From a bacterium (lineage in GTDB: Bacteria > Atribacterota > JS1 > SB-45 > 34-128), in contig JAHIPN010000345.1 in assembly GCA_018894595.1 (NCBI GenBank), positions 1 to 17,645 on the forward strand: a stretch of DNA of 17,645 nt, in the 5' to 3' direction. A program made the translations under genes and the position numbers. Shown one piece after another: positions 1 through 7,641 of this stretch. How positions within the stretch are numbered: position 1 is the first letter of the stretch; each line of letters opens with the position of its first letter. The notes under the pieces were generated by a model. It had not been told where the DNA came from, did not search any database, and worked only from the letters and a program-made list of their open reading frames with translations.

Positions 1-610
1 TAGCCACCAACGCCCCCAGAGCAGCCATTAAAATTATAAGAGCAGTAGTCTCTCCAATCAAATAGGCAATAATAGCCAAAGACCCCACTGCCACTACTCC
101 CATACCTACTTCTAAACCATTAAAACCAGCTAACATATTTATTGCATTAGCTGCCCCGGTAATCCCCAGAGGTACTAAGACTAAAGGATAAAATATTCCA
201 AAATTTACTATTCCCATAAAAGGAACTCTTATCATACTATATCCTTCTTTTATTGCCATTAAAGGTAAGGCTGCAAATGCCGGCATAAATGCCTTAACCC
301 TCTGGCTTATAGAGATCAAATCATCGAAGACTCCAATTATTACTACTATCAATATAGTACTAAGAGCAGCTAAAATAGAAGTCAGACTAACCGAAAGAAA
401 TACATCAAAAAAAGTCCTTAAAAGAATAGAAGTAACAACCCCTGCTCCAAACCCCACTGCTATCATTAATCCACCCATTTCGGGAATTTCTTCTTTACTC
501 TCACTATTCATATTCTTCCCCACAATTCCTGCCTTCTTCAAGCGGGGGGTTACTATAGGAAATCCCACAAAACTCGTCATAAATGAAACTAAAAAAATTA
601 AAAATACCAT
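1..610 (-). CDS. Polyprenyl-phosphate sugar-1-phosphate transferase, ALG7/AglH-like (GT family 4 phosphotransferase), partial
   Basis: The frame is open from an ATG at 610 to the left window edge (203 residues, C-terminus missing). AGAGAGG lies just upstream of the start. The protein is strongly hydrophobic, with about five membrane segments in view. It carries the marks of the MraY/WecA/ALG7 superfamily: IPEMGGL near residues 42-48, an acidic FDDL near 94-97, and NAINMLAGFNGLEVG near 155-169. The last motif and the KKAGIVGKNMN stretch resemble archaeal AglH and eukaryotic ALG7 (UDP-GlcNAc:dolichyl-phosphate GlcNAc-1-phosphotransferase) more than MraY, which has a D-G-L-D-G type motif. The family transfers a sugar-1-phosphate from a UDP-sugar to a membrane polyprenyl phosphate, starting a lipid-linked glycan. 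A role in starting the polymer of this locus is inferred from context. The donor sugar cannot be read from the sequence. Confidence 0.85.
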   Translation of the reverse strand, partial: MVFLIFLVSFMTSFVGFPIVTPRLKKAGIVGKNMNSESKEEIPEMGGLMIAVGFGAGVVTSILLRTFFDVFLSVSLTSILAALSTILIVVIIGVFDDLISISQRVKAFMPAFAALPLMAIKEGYSMIRVPFMGIVNFGIFYPLVLVPLGITGAANAINMLAGFNGLEVGMGVVAVGSLAIIAYLIGETTALIILMAALGALVA

Positions 611-647
611 ATTTTCCTCTCTTTTATTTTTTTAAATCATTGTTATC

Positions 648-821
648 CTACTTAAGTCCAAATTTATTTTTACTCTCGATTACATACTCAAACTGCTCGA
701 CATCTTCATCCTGAGGTTCTATCCTATCAATTCCAATAACATAATAACCTTTATCTATAAATCTTTTACACAATTCAGCACCAATAATACCATTAACCCC
801 AGTTATAACAATCCTCTTCAT
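648..821 (-). pseudogene. N-terminal fragment of an NAD-dependent sugar epimerase/dehydratase
   Basis: A 57-codon frame starts at ATG 821 and ends at TAG 648-650. Its beginning, MKRIVITGVNGIIGAEL, is a typical extended-SDR dinucleotide-binding start, with GxxGxxG at residues 8-14. It is followed by a beta2-like GYYVIGIDR segment. The frame then ends; the Y-x-x-x-K catalytic part and the sugar-binding half of a normal protein of about 310-330 residues are absent. It lies 37 bases upstream of the ALG7-like gene. The upstream sequence has only a weak GGGG ribosome-site candidate. I read it as a truncated relic rather than a working gene. A small stand-alone protein cannot be excluded but has no precedent I know of. 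Confidence 0.7.
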
Positions 822-906
822 TAAAATATTGCCCCAATTTTTATGTAATTAAAAGTTGCGCTACTCATTACATGCAATTCCAGTCAATCTTACTTTAATT
901 AATATT

Positions 907-2091
907 TCACACTTCTATTTTTTCTTTTATTAACTTCTGATAAATCTCATCAATCTTATTAACCATATCTTCAATGGACCATTTGCCTTTAACAAATTCT
1001 CTGCCTCTTTGACCATGTAAGCTAATAAGCTCCCTATTATCGATATATCTTATAATTCTATCAGCTAAGTCTTCCACATCTTTTGGTTTAACTAAAAAGC
1101 CATTATATCCATCCTTTACAATTTCAGGAACTCCATCTACATTAAAAGCAACAGAAGGCACTCCAACTGCTGCAGCTTGTACTAATACTCGGGGTAACCC
1201 TTCTCTTAAAGAAGTTAAGGCAAATATATCCATTATTGCCATCAGTTCTTCTATATCTTTCCTATACCCTGCAAAAATAACCTTATCTTCTAATTCTAAT
1301 TTTTTAACATATTTAATTAAATTTTCCTTTTCTTCTCCTTCACCAATAATTATTAATTTAAAAAGACGATCTTTTCTTTTTTCCTGTACTTTTTCAAATG
1401 CATCAATAAGAAATTTATGGCCTTTTACTTTCTCTAATCTTCCTACATTTCCAATAACAAAATATTCTGGTTCTAAATTTATTCCTAACTCAGCTAATTT
1501 TCTTTTTGGGTCCACCTTTTCTCTTACATTAAAAAATTTATCTAATTCCATTCCACTATGCACAGTAAAATATTTCGATTGTACACCAATTCCTTCCTCT
1601 TTATATTTTTCAGAAAGTAATTCACTTACTGAAATATAAGCATCGGTAAATTTCCCCGTCGTTTTTTCAAAAAAAATTAAAGCCCAATTTAATAATTTAC
1701 TATCAAATGCCTCATAAGCACTCCCGTGTAAACCTGAGATAATTATAGGAACTCCTGTTATATAGGCAGCAATTCTCCCTAAAATCCCTGTCTTGGTAGT
1801 ATGAGTATGGACGATATCATAATGACCCTTTTTAATCAGTATGATTAATTTAAATAAGATTATTGGATCATAAAAAAAGTTTAGAGGGCCTTTTAATCCT
1901 CTAACTTGAATAATCTTAAAATCCTTTTCTTTGACATTATTTAAGATATTTTCTCTAAACTCATCACCAACTACTAAGTCTACTTCATATTTCTCTTTAT
2001 TCAAGCCAGCAACTGTAAATAAAGTATTTTCCTCTGCACCTCCGGTTACCATTCGGGCTATAATATGAGCTACTCTTATTTTTCTATCCAA
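907..2091 (-). CDS. GT4-family glycosyltransferase (GT-B fold)
   Basis: The protein has 394 residues, the normal length for a GT4 retaining glycosyltransferase acting at the cytoplasmic face of the membrane. The N-terminal domain begins IRVAHIIARMVTGGAEENT (residues 5-23) and contains HTHTTKTGILGR (95-106), typical of EpsD/WbpH-like enzymes. The C-terminal donor-binding domain starts near residue 211, with GNVGRLEKVKGH (214-225). The usual E-x7-E signature appears as REGLPRVLVQA, so the first glutamate is E297 and the second position is Q305. This variation occurs in some GT4 subfamilies and does not by itself imply inactivity. The start is TTG at 2091: there is a stop three codons upstream in frame, the next ATG (codon 14) would cut into the first beta strand, and GAGGAG lies about 11 bases upstream. 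The sugar donor and acceptor are unknown. Confidence 0.9.
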   Translation of the reverse strand: MDRKIRVAHIIARMVTGGAEENTLFTVAGLNKEKYEVDLVVGDEFRENILNNVKEKDFKIIQVRGLKGPLNFFYDPIILFKLIILIKKGHYDIVHTHTTKTGILGRIAAYITGVPIIISGLHGSAYEAFDSKLLNWALIFFEKTTGKFTDAYISVSELLSEKYKEEGIGVQSKYFTVHSGMELDKFFNVREKVDPKRKLAELGINLEPEYFVIGNVGRLEKVKGHKFLIDAFEKVQEKRKDRLFKLIIIGEGEEKENLIKYVKKLELEDKVIFAGYRKDIEELMAIMDIFALTSLREGLPRVLVQAAAVGVPSVAFNVDGVPEIVKDGYNGFLVKPKDVEDLADRIIRYIDNRELISLHGQRGREFVKGKWSIEDMVNKIDEIYQKLIKEKIEV

Positions 2092-2147
2092 ATTTAATTA
2101 TTCTCCTCAGTTTTATATTCTTATAAATATTTGACTAATACAAATGA

Positions 2148-3119
2148 TCATCTTATTTTTATCTTCTTTGCCCACTGCCAATTATTTTTAGTCCACTTCA
2201 CTGTCTTTTTTATTCCTTCTTCTAAACTTACCTTTGGTTGCCATTCAAGAAGGGCTTTTGCTTTCTCAATATCTGCCCACGTGGCTTTCATATCAGCTTT
2301 GTAAAATTCTTTATAATTACATTTAGCCCTTCTCCCAATATACTTCTCCATTAATTTTATAGATTCATTAAGTCTATAAGGTTTATTACCCCCTAAATTA
2401 ATTATCTCATATCCTAAAGGCTTCAATGCTTTAACCGTCCCTCTGGCAATATCATCGATATAAGTAAAATCCCTCTGTTGACTACCATCACCAAAAACTT
2501 CTAGCGGTGAGCCCTCCATAATCCACTTGATAAATCTAAAAGGACTCATATCAGGCCGTCCCGCTGGTCCATATACCGTAAAATAACGTAAAATTGTTAC
2601 ATCTATTCCATACAAATAATGATAGGTATAAGCCATCGATTCAGCTGCTTTTTTAGAAGCTGCATATGGAGAGATAGGAGTATTTACCGGTAAATCTTCC
2701 TTAAACGGCATTTTCTGTCCAGCATATAAAGATGAAGTTGAGGCAAGAATAAATTTTGGCACTTTATACTGTCGGCATAATTCTAACAGGTTAAGACAAC
2801 CACCAGCATTAGTGGAAAGATAAATAAATGGATTCTCCAAACTATAACGCACCCCTGCCCTAGCAGCTAAATTAATAACTGCCTCCGGGCAATGTTCCTG
2901 GAATATTAATTTCAATCCTTCGTAATATTCAATATCAATTTTACAAAATTTAAAATTGTCATGTTTCTTTAAATTATCAAGACGCCACAGCTTGAGCTTC
3001 GTATCGTAATAATCATTGATATTGTCTATCCCTACAACATCATATCCTTCTTTAAGAAGTAATTCTGAAACTTTACTTCCAATAAAACCTGCTACTCCCG
3101 TTACTAATACTCTTTTCAT
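2148..3119 (-). CDS. NAD-dependent nucleotide-sugar epimerase, UDP-glucuronate 4-epimerase-like
   Basis: This 323-residue extended short-chain dehydrogenase is complete. The NAD-binding GVAGFIG is at residues 8-14, STSS at 127-130, and the catalytic Y152-x-x-x-K156 lies in PYAASK. The segment DNINDYYDTKLKLWRLDNL (residues 32-50), LAARAGVRYSLENP and RYFTVYGPAGRPDMSPF are typical of UDP-glucuronate 4-epimerases (CapI/GAE group), which interconvert UDP-glucuronate and UDP-galacturonate. A UDP-glucose 4-epimerase or another related epimerase remains possible. The ATG at 3119 has a clear GAGGTGAT ribosome site. The gene sits just upstream of a GT4 gene, which may use its product. The enzyme that makes UDP-glucuronate survives in this window only as a fragment (15635-15862), so the substrate may have to come from another locus. 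Confidence 0.88.
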   Translation of the reverse strand: MKRVLVTGVAGFIGSKVSELLLKEGYDVVGIDNINDYYDTKLKLWRLDNLKKHDNFKFCKIDIEYYEGLKLIFQEHCPEAVINLAARAGVRYSLENPFIYLSTNAGGCLNLLELCRQYKVPKFILASTSSLYAGQKMPFKEDLPVNTPISPYAASKKAAESMAYTYHYLYGIDVTILRYFTVYGPAGRPDMSPFRFIKWIMEGSPLEVFGDGSQQRDFTYIDDIARGTVKALKPLGYEIINLGGNKPYRLNESIKLMEKYIGRRAKCNYKEFYKADMKATWADIEKAKALLEWQPKVSLEEGIKKTVKWTKNNWQWAKKIKIR

Positions 3120-3343
3120 TTTATCACCTCGAGTAACTTATTCATTTTGTAGTTATTTTTTTCTCAGGCCTGATTTAATATTAATAAAAATAAATATTTC
3201 TTCAATCAGTAATTAATTATTAACTACATACGATAATAAATAAAATATTTTTTAAAATAACTTTTATGCTTTATTGCTTAGAACTATGTAGATATCATGT
3301 CCATATCCATAGCATTCTAACCTTCAAGCTTATAATAATATTA
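3120..3343. other. AT-rich spacer with a possible coding relic
   Basis: This 224-base gap contains no convincing gene. On the minus strand a short frame at 3323-3264 reads RLECYGYGHDIYIVLSNKA followed by a stop, closed by a stop at its upstream end. The pattern looks like the C-terminal tail of a larger protein, perhaps a methyltransferase, but it is too short to name. The ribosome site of the epimerase gene is at the left end. A perfect AT-only palindrome (TAATAATATTATTA, 3333-3346) lies at the right edge and covers the stop of the GT4 pseudogene. It has no GC stem or T-tract typical of a terminator. No clear promoter was recognised. Confidence 0.4.
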
Positions 3344-3764
3344 TTAACTTAATAATTCTTGATATAAAGCAACTGTTTTATCCACTGTCAATTGCCAATT
3401 ATACTTACTGGCATATGCTACGCCCTGTTTCCTTAATAAATTTATCTCGTTTTTATGTTCTAATATATATACTATGCATTCAAATAATCCATCTATATCA
3501 TGAACTTTAATAAAATAACCAATACCACCAACTGCTTCCCTAATTGAGGTATCATCAGCCATCACTACTACAACTTTCATCAAAAGCATTTCTAGTATTG
3601 GTAAACCAAGCACCAAGCTTTTGAGCTTTTTGCATCAAGCGTGGCTCAGGGGCAGAAACAAGTCCACCTATATGACCTTGTTTCATCAAATATTCCATTA
3701 ACCAAAGCACATGTCTAGAAGGACCGCCAAATTCAGCAACAGTAACAATGTAAAGAATTTTCAT
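3344..3764 (-). pseudogene. GT4 glycosyltransferase with large internal deletion and frameshift
   Basis: Two overlapping frames together give both ends of one GT4 enzyme. The 5' frame (from ATG 3764) reads MKILYIVTVAEFGGPSRHV, a GT4 N-terminus, and stays in register to about codon 50, then stops at 3555. The 3' frame, readable from about 3616, reads LGLPILE then DDTSIREAVGGIG and runs to a stop at 3344. That is the part after the GT4 E-x7-E region. The junction is near 3605-3625, where the GCTTGG motif occurs twice. A full GT4 has about 370-390 residues, so roughly 240-270 are missing, including most of both domains. The ATG still overlaps the upstream methyltransferase stop by 4 bases (ATGA), so it was once translationally coupled. 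An active enzyme is not plausible. Confidence 0.85.
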
Positions 3765-4558
3765 TTAACTCTGTTTTTAGTAATGATTACCACCATAATT
3801 GGATTAAATCTTATAAGTGGATAAAAACTTAGCATCAATAAGAAACCATTTATTATATAAGTAACTATGCGCCTATATTTTTGCTTAGAATTAGATGGGT
3901 ATTTAAAAGAGGATAATTGTTTAATATCAGTCAACCCTTCGTATTTTGTTTTTTTCAATAGTCGCAGGAAATCACCAAATGATAATGTAAAATTCTTCGA
4001 ATGCCAAGGTATAGTAATATTTATATTACCTTTGCTAGCCATGAAGTCGGTAAATTTATTATAGTAATGTACATGACCAAAGTCGATTGGAAATAATCTG
4101 TTGGATGTAGAAAGAAGCAATCGACCATTTGGTTTTAACATCTCTAAGCAGCTCGATAGAAATTTTACTCGAGTTTCATAATAATTATCTAATAACTCCC
4201 ATATAGCGTCTTTACAGCCTACATGTTCAATTACTTCTGTGGCATAAACAAAGTCAAACTTTCCTTTACCAAAAGGAAGGTCTTCAGCAAAACCTTTTTT
4301 GAGTTTTTCTTGAATTTTGGGTGACCGATTGATCCAATCTAAAGTACGGTTACCAAGATCAAAACCGTAGGTATCATGACCCATATTGTTCAGTAATTCA
4401 ACATCATAACCTGTTCCACAGCCCACGCTACATACTTTATCCCTTTTGTTTATAAATTTCGCCAAATAGTTTGGGATAAAATAATCCACTCTTCGCTTAT
4501 TTATTTCCCAGTAAGCATCATAGATTTTTATGTCATTTAGCATGGTATTCTTTTTCAC
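3761..4558 (-). CDS. Class I SAM-dependent methyltransferase
   Basis: The protein has 265 residues. The SAM-binding motif I is SVGCGTGYD (about residues 44-52), followed by GFDLG (65-69) as the end of beta2. A LPFGKGKFDFVYATEVIEH stretch (94-112) matches motifs II/III of Methyltransf_11/23 domains. The last ~40 residues hold a hydrophobic stretch (YIINGFLLMLSFYPLIRF) that may associate with the membrane. Such enzymes in polysaccharide loci often methylate a sugar or the end of a glycan chain; the substrate here is unknown. The frame opens with GTG at 4558, overlapping the upstream GT4 stop by 4 bases (GTGA), but the GAGGGG ribosome site is almost touching this GTG. The ATG at codon 6 (4543) is an alternative start with a rather long spacing. 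Confidence 0.85.
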   Translation of the reverse strand: MKKNTMLNDIKIYDAYWEINKRRVDYFIPNYLAKFINKRDKVCSVGCGTGYDVELLNNMGHDTYGFDLGNRTLDWINRSPKIQEKLKKGFAEDLPFGKGKFDFVYATEVIEHVGCKDAIWELLDNYYETRVKFLSSCLEMLKPNGRLLLSTSNRLFPIDFGHVHYYNKFTDFMASKGNINITIPWHSKNFTLSFGDFLRLLKKTKYEGLTDIKQLSSFKYPSNSKQKYRRIVTYIINGFLLMLSFYPLIRFNPIMVVIITKNRVK

Positions 4559-5721
4559 CCCCTCTGTGGTAAATCTATTTCACACGCCTTTTTGTAAAGC
4601 TCTAATACCTGTCTCGCTGCTTTTTGCCAAGAAAAATCTTTAACCCTTCTAAATCCTTTCTTAATCAATCCTTCTCTTAAACCATCTATAGTCCTTACTT
4701 TATACATCGCATCTGCTATTTTCTCAGGATTATTGGGATCGACTAAAATAGCAGCATCTCCAGCTACCTCTGGCATTGAGGAAATATTAGAAGTAATAAC
4801 TGGGGTACCACACTCCATAGCCTCTAAAATAGGTATCCCAAATCCTTCATAAAAAGATATTAATAATAAAGCTTCAGCTTCTGAATAAACAACTTTTAAA
4901 TATTCATCAGGAACAAATTCTGTAAATATCAAACTATCCATTATCTTTAATTTTTCTGCTTCATATATATATTCATTGTAGCTTGAATACTTTTTCCCAG
5001 TTATTACCAAATAAGTATTCCATCTATCATATTTATGCTTAAAAAGTGCAAATGCTTGGATTAATCCTTTTAGATTTTTATGCGGTCGTTTTTCTCCTAC
5101 ATAAAGAAAATAAGGTTTTTTTATAGAATATTTTTTTAAAATCTTACTATTTGAAATATTGTAATTTTTTTGAGAATACAGCTCAAGATTACTAGCCGCA
5201 TATATTACTCTAATCTTTTCTTGTTCTATTCCTAATAAATTGATAATATCTTTTTTTGTACTCTGGGATACTGCTATTATTTTATTTGCTTTCTCTGCTC
5301 CCTTTTTCATGGTATACTTCAAATATCTTGATTTAATTATAGAAAAGTCATCAAAAAAATATGGATATTTTATATATTTTAAATCATAAATCGTTACAAT
5401 AGTTTTTACATTACAATATAACGGCAATTCAGAGTTTAAGCTATGCAACAAATCAAATTTAAAACAATTTCTTCTAAGTAGCTTGTAATAATAAAATTGT
5501 TTCTTGGGACCAACCGATGGAGTATTTCCTTTTATTAAATAAAAATTACTTTTATTTCTAAGAGTATATATAGGATGCGTATCTTTCAACGTTTGTTGTA
5601 AAACAATGAAATATTCATTCTTATCATCAATTTCTGATAATGCTTTTAGTAATTGCAAAGAATACTGTCCTGCCCCTGTTGTCTTATTTACGATACTTGA
5701 GGCATCAATTAATATTTTCAT
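4555..5721 (-). CDS. GT4-family glycosyltransferase, mannosyl/rhamnosyltransferase-like
   Basis: A complete 388-residue GT-B enzyme. The N-terminal acceptor domain starts MKILIDASSIVNKTTGAGQY and contains VTIYDL (109-114). The C-terminal donor domain has YVGEKRPHKNLKGLIQAF (207-224). The E-x7-E signature is intact in FYEGFGIPILEAMECGTPV, giving E292 and E300. The SNISSMPEVAGDAA block that follows is shared almost residue for residue with the genes at 6499-7641 and 10294-11451, so the three are a paralogous set. Members of this group are often annotated as mannosyl- or rhamnosyltransferases using GDP-sugars; with gmd and rmd nearby a D-rhamnose or D-mannose donor is plausible but inferred. The ATG at 5721 has AAGGGG 5 bases upstream. 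It overlaps the tail of the GT2 relic (ATGA) and, at its 3' end, the methyltransferase. Confidence 0.92.
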   Translation of the reverse strand: MKILIDASSIVNKTTGAGQYSLQLLKALSEIDDKNEYFIVLQQTLKDTHPIYTLRNKSNFYLIKGNTPSVGPKKQFYYYKLLRRNCFKFDLLHSLNSELPLYCNVKTIVTIYDLKYIKYPYFFDDFSIIKSRYLKYTMKKGAEKANKIIAVSQSTKKDIINLLGIEQEKIRVIYAASNLELYSQKNYNISNSKILKKYSIKKPYFLYVGEKRPHKNLKGLIQAFALFKHKYDRWNTYLVITGKKYSSYNEYIYEAEKLKIMDSLIFTEFVPDEYLKVVYSEAEALLLISFYEGFGIPILEAMECGTPVITSNISSMPEVAGDAAILVDPNNPEKIADAMYKVRTIDGLREGLIKKGFRRVKDFSWQKAARQVLELYKKACEIDLPQRG

Positions 5722-6404
5722 TCATTCCCCTTATAACTAAAAACTTTTTTAAAACACCTTAGATAACTTATACTCTTTTTAGTCTTTCTAAAAAAAGCTA
5801 TAATGGCCCTTATTAATAATCCTAAAAGATAGATATTTCTTGCCAGTAATTTTTGCATATTATTTTTATGCAACATTTTATATTTTTTAAATCATTTATA
5901 ATAGAACAATACATCATTTTTGATAAATTATCATCGATAATTTTACTATGTAAGTGGATAATTTTTATATCAGTAAGAACCCTCATTCCACATCTCTTTT
6001 TGCGAACCCTATAAGAAAATTCTACATCATCACCATACATAAAAGAATCTTCTTTTAAAAAACCTATTTCTGTAAATATATTTTTTCTCAATATTAGATC
6101 TCATATAGTAAACTATAATTTTTATCGGAAGTGGAATAAAAGGCATCAGGTAATTTGTAAAATGAATCAATTCTATCTTATATTTTTTCAGGTAAAATGG
6201 TAAAAAAAAGTTAAGCCATATATTATAAAGTAATTTACCTATAAATCCATAAATTCTTGAAAAAAGATATACATCGTTTAGAAATAGAATCTTAAATTTA
6301 TCTTGATATTTGGGGATATGTTTCTTAAGTGCTATACTATAATTATATAGACCTGTTTTTGTTAATCTAAAAGGTACTCCGAAATCTATTAAAATCTGTT
6401 TCAT
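5718..6404 (-). pseudogene. Hybrid relic: GT4 N-terminus joined to GT2 C-terminus, with frameshifts
   Basis: From ATG 6404 (ribosome site AAGGAAG) the sequence reads MKQILIDFGVPFRLTKTGLYNYS and continues through IHFTNYLMPFIPLPIKIIV. This is about 95 residues of a GT4 acceptor domain like its intact neighbours. Near 6100, where a GT4 would read VTIHDL, the match switches frame and family to DLILRKNIFTEIGFLKEDS and FMYGDDVEFSYRVRKK. These are the final catalytic segment of a GT2 (rhamnosyltransferase-like) enzyme. That frame runs to 5822. The true GT2 tail then continues in another frame (KLLARNIYLLGLLIRAIIAF, then a KKSISYLRCF stretch) to a TGA at 5718-5720 that overlaps the next GT4 start by 4 bases. 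At least two changes of frame are needed to read the whole. Both parent enzymes have lost essential parts. Confidence 0.82.
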
Positions 6405-6498
6405 CTTTTAATCTTCCTTGTGCTTTTGAAAAATAAACTATATTATAATCTAGTATGATTTTAATAATATATACATATACAAAAATAAAAAAATGATT

Positions 6499-7641
6499 TT
6501 ATTTCTTCGCGCCATTACAAACTTCTTCAAAGACTCCTAAAATTTCCTTCGCTGTATTTTCCCAAGAATATTTTTTGACACGTTCAAAACCTTTTTGTAC
6601 TAACTCCTGCCTTAAATTTTTATCGGTTATAGCTCTATATATAGCACTTGCCATTTCATTTATATTATATGGATCAAATAAAAGAGCTGCATCTCCAACT
6701 ACTTCAGGAATAGATGAGATATTAGATGCTACTACTGGCGTCCCACAAGCCATCGCTTCCAGTGGGGGAATGCCAAACCCTTCGTAAAGTGAAGGAAAGA
6801 CAAAAAGAGAAGCTGCGCTTATTACCATAGGCATTTCTTTCTCTGAAATAAACCCGGTGAAAACTATATCATCTACTACACAGTTCTTGCTGACTTTCTT
6901 TAATAAATTATTGTAAGTTCCTCTCTTTTCACCTATTATAACAAGTTGATAATCTGTTATAATGTATTTTGGTAATTTACCATATGCATCGATTAGCCTG
7001 CCGTGATTCTTACGTAAGTTCAAAGGCCCAATAGCAAGAATAAAGTCTTTTTGAATTCCATATTTTCTCTTTACTGATTTTTGCAAGAATAAATCAGATA
7101 TAGGCTTAAATAAATTATTGTTAACTCCACAATACATTACTTTTATTTTATCGTCTGGAATGTTGAGAATTTGTACAATATCTTTCTTAGCACAAATAGA
7201 ATCTGTTATAATTGTGTCCGCTCTTTGAGAAGAAAGTTTTATATAATTTCTAATTCTAAAACCACTTATCCCTCGCCAAATTTCAGGATACAAAAACGCA
7301 ATCATATCATGTATGGTAACCACCATTTTAGTTTTTCCTTTAAAAAATGGAAGAATATAACGAGGATTAAAATATAGGTCAATACTATTAGCTTCTAACA
7401 AAAAAGGTAAAAAAATCTGATTCCAAAGATCCTTTATAAAATAATGTTTATGAGAAATAGATGATTCTAATATTGAGAAATTATCTGCAGAAGGGACAAA
7501 ACTTCTATCCCCATGTTTGTAAACTATAATGAAATATTGGTTATTTCTATCTATTTCTACCAAGTGAGATATAAGCGCTCTAATATAGACCCCAATTCCT
7601 CCACTTGTGTCTCCCATACGCGCATCAATTGCTATTCTCAT
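6499..7641 (-). CDS. GT4-family glycosyltransferase, mannosyl/rhamnosyltransferase-like
   Basis: A complete 380-residue GT-B enzyme. The start MRIAIDARMGDTSGGIGVY holds the glycine-rich first loop. VTIHDM (108-113) closes the acceptor-domain core. GPLNLRKNHGRLIDAY (205-220) opens the donor domain, and LYEGFGIPPLEAMACGTPV holds E287 and E295 of the E-x7-E signature. It closely resembles the GT4 enzymes at 4555-5721 and 10294-11451, including the SNISSIPEVVGDAA block, so these probably arose by duplication and may add successive similar residues. The ATG at 7641 overlaps the upstream gene stop by 4 bases (ATGA), with GAAGGA about 8 bases before it. It is the last intact gene of the coupled run that begins at gmd. 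The exact linkage formed is unknown. Confidence 0.92.
   Translation of the reverse strand: MRIAIDARMGDTSGGIGVYIRALISHLVEIDRNNQYFIIVYKHGDRSFVPSADNFSILESSISHKHYFIKDLWNQIFLPFLLEANSIDLYFNPRYILPFFKGKTKMVVTIHDMIAFLYPEIWRGISGFRIRNYIKLSSQRADTIITDSICAKKDIVQILNIPDDKIKVMYCGVNNNLFKPISDLFLQKSVKRKYGIQKDFILAIGPLNLRKNHGRLIDAYGKLPKYIITDYQLVIIGEKRGTYNNLLKKVSKNCVVDDIVFTGFISEKEMPMVISAASLFVFPSLYEGFGIPPLEAMACGTPVVASNISSIPEVVGDAALLFDPYNINEMASAIYRAITDKNLRQELVQKGFERVKKYSWENTAKEILGVFEEVCNGAKK

Noticed and set aside
3016..3216. Plus-strand open frame of 66 codons
   Set aside because: Lies opposite the start of the epimerase gene, has no protein-like motif or ribosome site, and is explained as a shadow of the minus-strand gene. 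The same holds for plus-strand frames at 3867-4064, 6575-6787, 7171-7377, 8332-8571, 10924-11109 and 11545-11853.
3333..3346. Perfect palindrome TAATAATATTATTA as terminator or operator
   Set aside because: It is made only of A and T in a very AT-rich spacer, lacks a GC stem and T-tract, and is within chance expectation there.
6442..6447. TATAAT on the minus strand upstream of the hybrid relic
   Set aside because: No acceptable -35 hexamer is present at 16-18 bases, and AT content makes isolated matches common.
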